Positions 63,671 through 64,000 of a stretch of 64,000 nucleotides of DNA are shown one piece after another; position 1 is the stretch's first letter; each line of letters begins with the position of its first letter. The notes beneath the pieces were generated by a model. The model made no database searches. It saw nothing but the letters and a program-made list of their open reading frames with translations, and was not told where the DNA came from. The translations under genes were made by a program, and so were the position numbers. Origin of the DNA: Diplonema papillatum (lineage: Eukaryota; Euglenozoa; Diplonemea; Diplonemida; Diplonemidae); contig JAPJBO010000656.1 of assembly GCA_030068145.1 (NCBI GenBank), forward strand, positions 1 through 64,000, written 5' to 3'.

Positions 63671-64000
63671 GTACTACGAAATAGCAGATGGCGGCGAATT
63701 ACTTTGAAACGCACCAAGGCGCGGTGAGTTCCAATATGTGCGCCACGAACAACACAAAGCGACGATACGAATGATGTGTTGATAATGCATTGTTAGTTTC
63801 TGAGAATTAGTAGCTGGCAGCGTACTACACTGAAACGTACCAAGGCGCGGTGAGTTGCGCTAGTGCGCCACGAACAAAACAAAGCGACGATACGAATGAT
63901 GTATTAACAATGCAACGTTGGTTACTGAGAAGTAGTTGCTGGCAGCGTTCTACACTGAACTTACCAAGGCGCGGTGAGTTTGGCTCGTGCGCCACGAACT
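63671..64000 (+). repeat. Tandem repeat of about 125 bp, continuing past the window
   Basis: CCAAGGCGCGGTGAGTT recurs at 63714, 63840 and 63964, with GCGCCACGAAC and AAAGCGACGATACGAATGAT following in each unit. At least 2.7 units are present. Confidence 0.85.

Overview
This window is from the nuclear genome of a eukaryote, most likely a free-living protist or alga. Evidence: a complete CIAO2B (cytosolic Fe-S assembly) gene; an F-box/LRR gene whose three exons fit in phase through GT-AG type splice sites; fragments of eukaryotic 18S and 28S rRNA; a tyrosine-recombinase retrotransposon; SINEs with target-site duplications; and a very high load of satellites and dispersed repeats. The lineage cannot be fixed from sequence alone. 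No operons, ribosome-binding sites, CRISPR arrays or prokaryotic signals were seen.

Layout. 1-18.4 kb: four head-to-tail minus-strand copies (A-D) of a gene for a secreted serine beta-lactamase-like hydrolase. The two middle units are almost identical 5376-bp repeats; the outer copies diverge, and copy A is frameshifted and cut by the window edge. 18.4-21.5 kb: gene-poor, with an 18S rRNA fragment. 21.5-22.8 kb: a lone retrotransposon terminal repeat and a Mutator-like (MULE) fragment. 23.2-25.3 kb: tandem arrays whose unit derives from the 3' end of 28S rRNA. 25.3-27.3 kb: dispersed repeats. 27.3-29.9 kb: a roughly 170-bp minisatellite. 30-33 kb: one small unrecognised ORF and repeats. 33.0-35.0 kb: a polyglutamine/proline protein gene (minus). 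36-39 kb: repeats and a SINE. 39.7-41.1 kb: a PDZ-domain protein gene (minus) with repeated echoes of its 3' end downstream and a 28S fragment just upstream. 43.4-44.1 kb: 28S fragments, then CIAO2B (minus). 44.8-47.2 kb: a SINE and palindrome-bounded repeats. 47.4-58.6 kb: a proposed F-box/LRR gene on the minus strand whose second intron (about 7.7 kb) holds a VIPER-like retrotransposon in the same orientation plus shuffled 28S fragments. 59-60 kb: a partial duplicate of that gene's first exon, a 69-bp satellite built from the 18S 3' terminus, and another 28S piece. 61-64 kb: an unrecognised gene with tandemly duplicated terminal exon pieces, two more SINEs and a tandem repeat running off the end.

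The recognised host genes do not form one pathway. They are independent housekeeping or surface/secreted functions in a repeat-rich landscape. The two themes worth following are the recurring conversion of rDNA pieces into dispersed and tandem repeats (at least eight loci, some permuted), and a YR retrotransposon with the order gag-YR-RT-RH, which is unlike DIRS and Ngaro and resembles VIPER/TATE.
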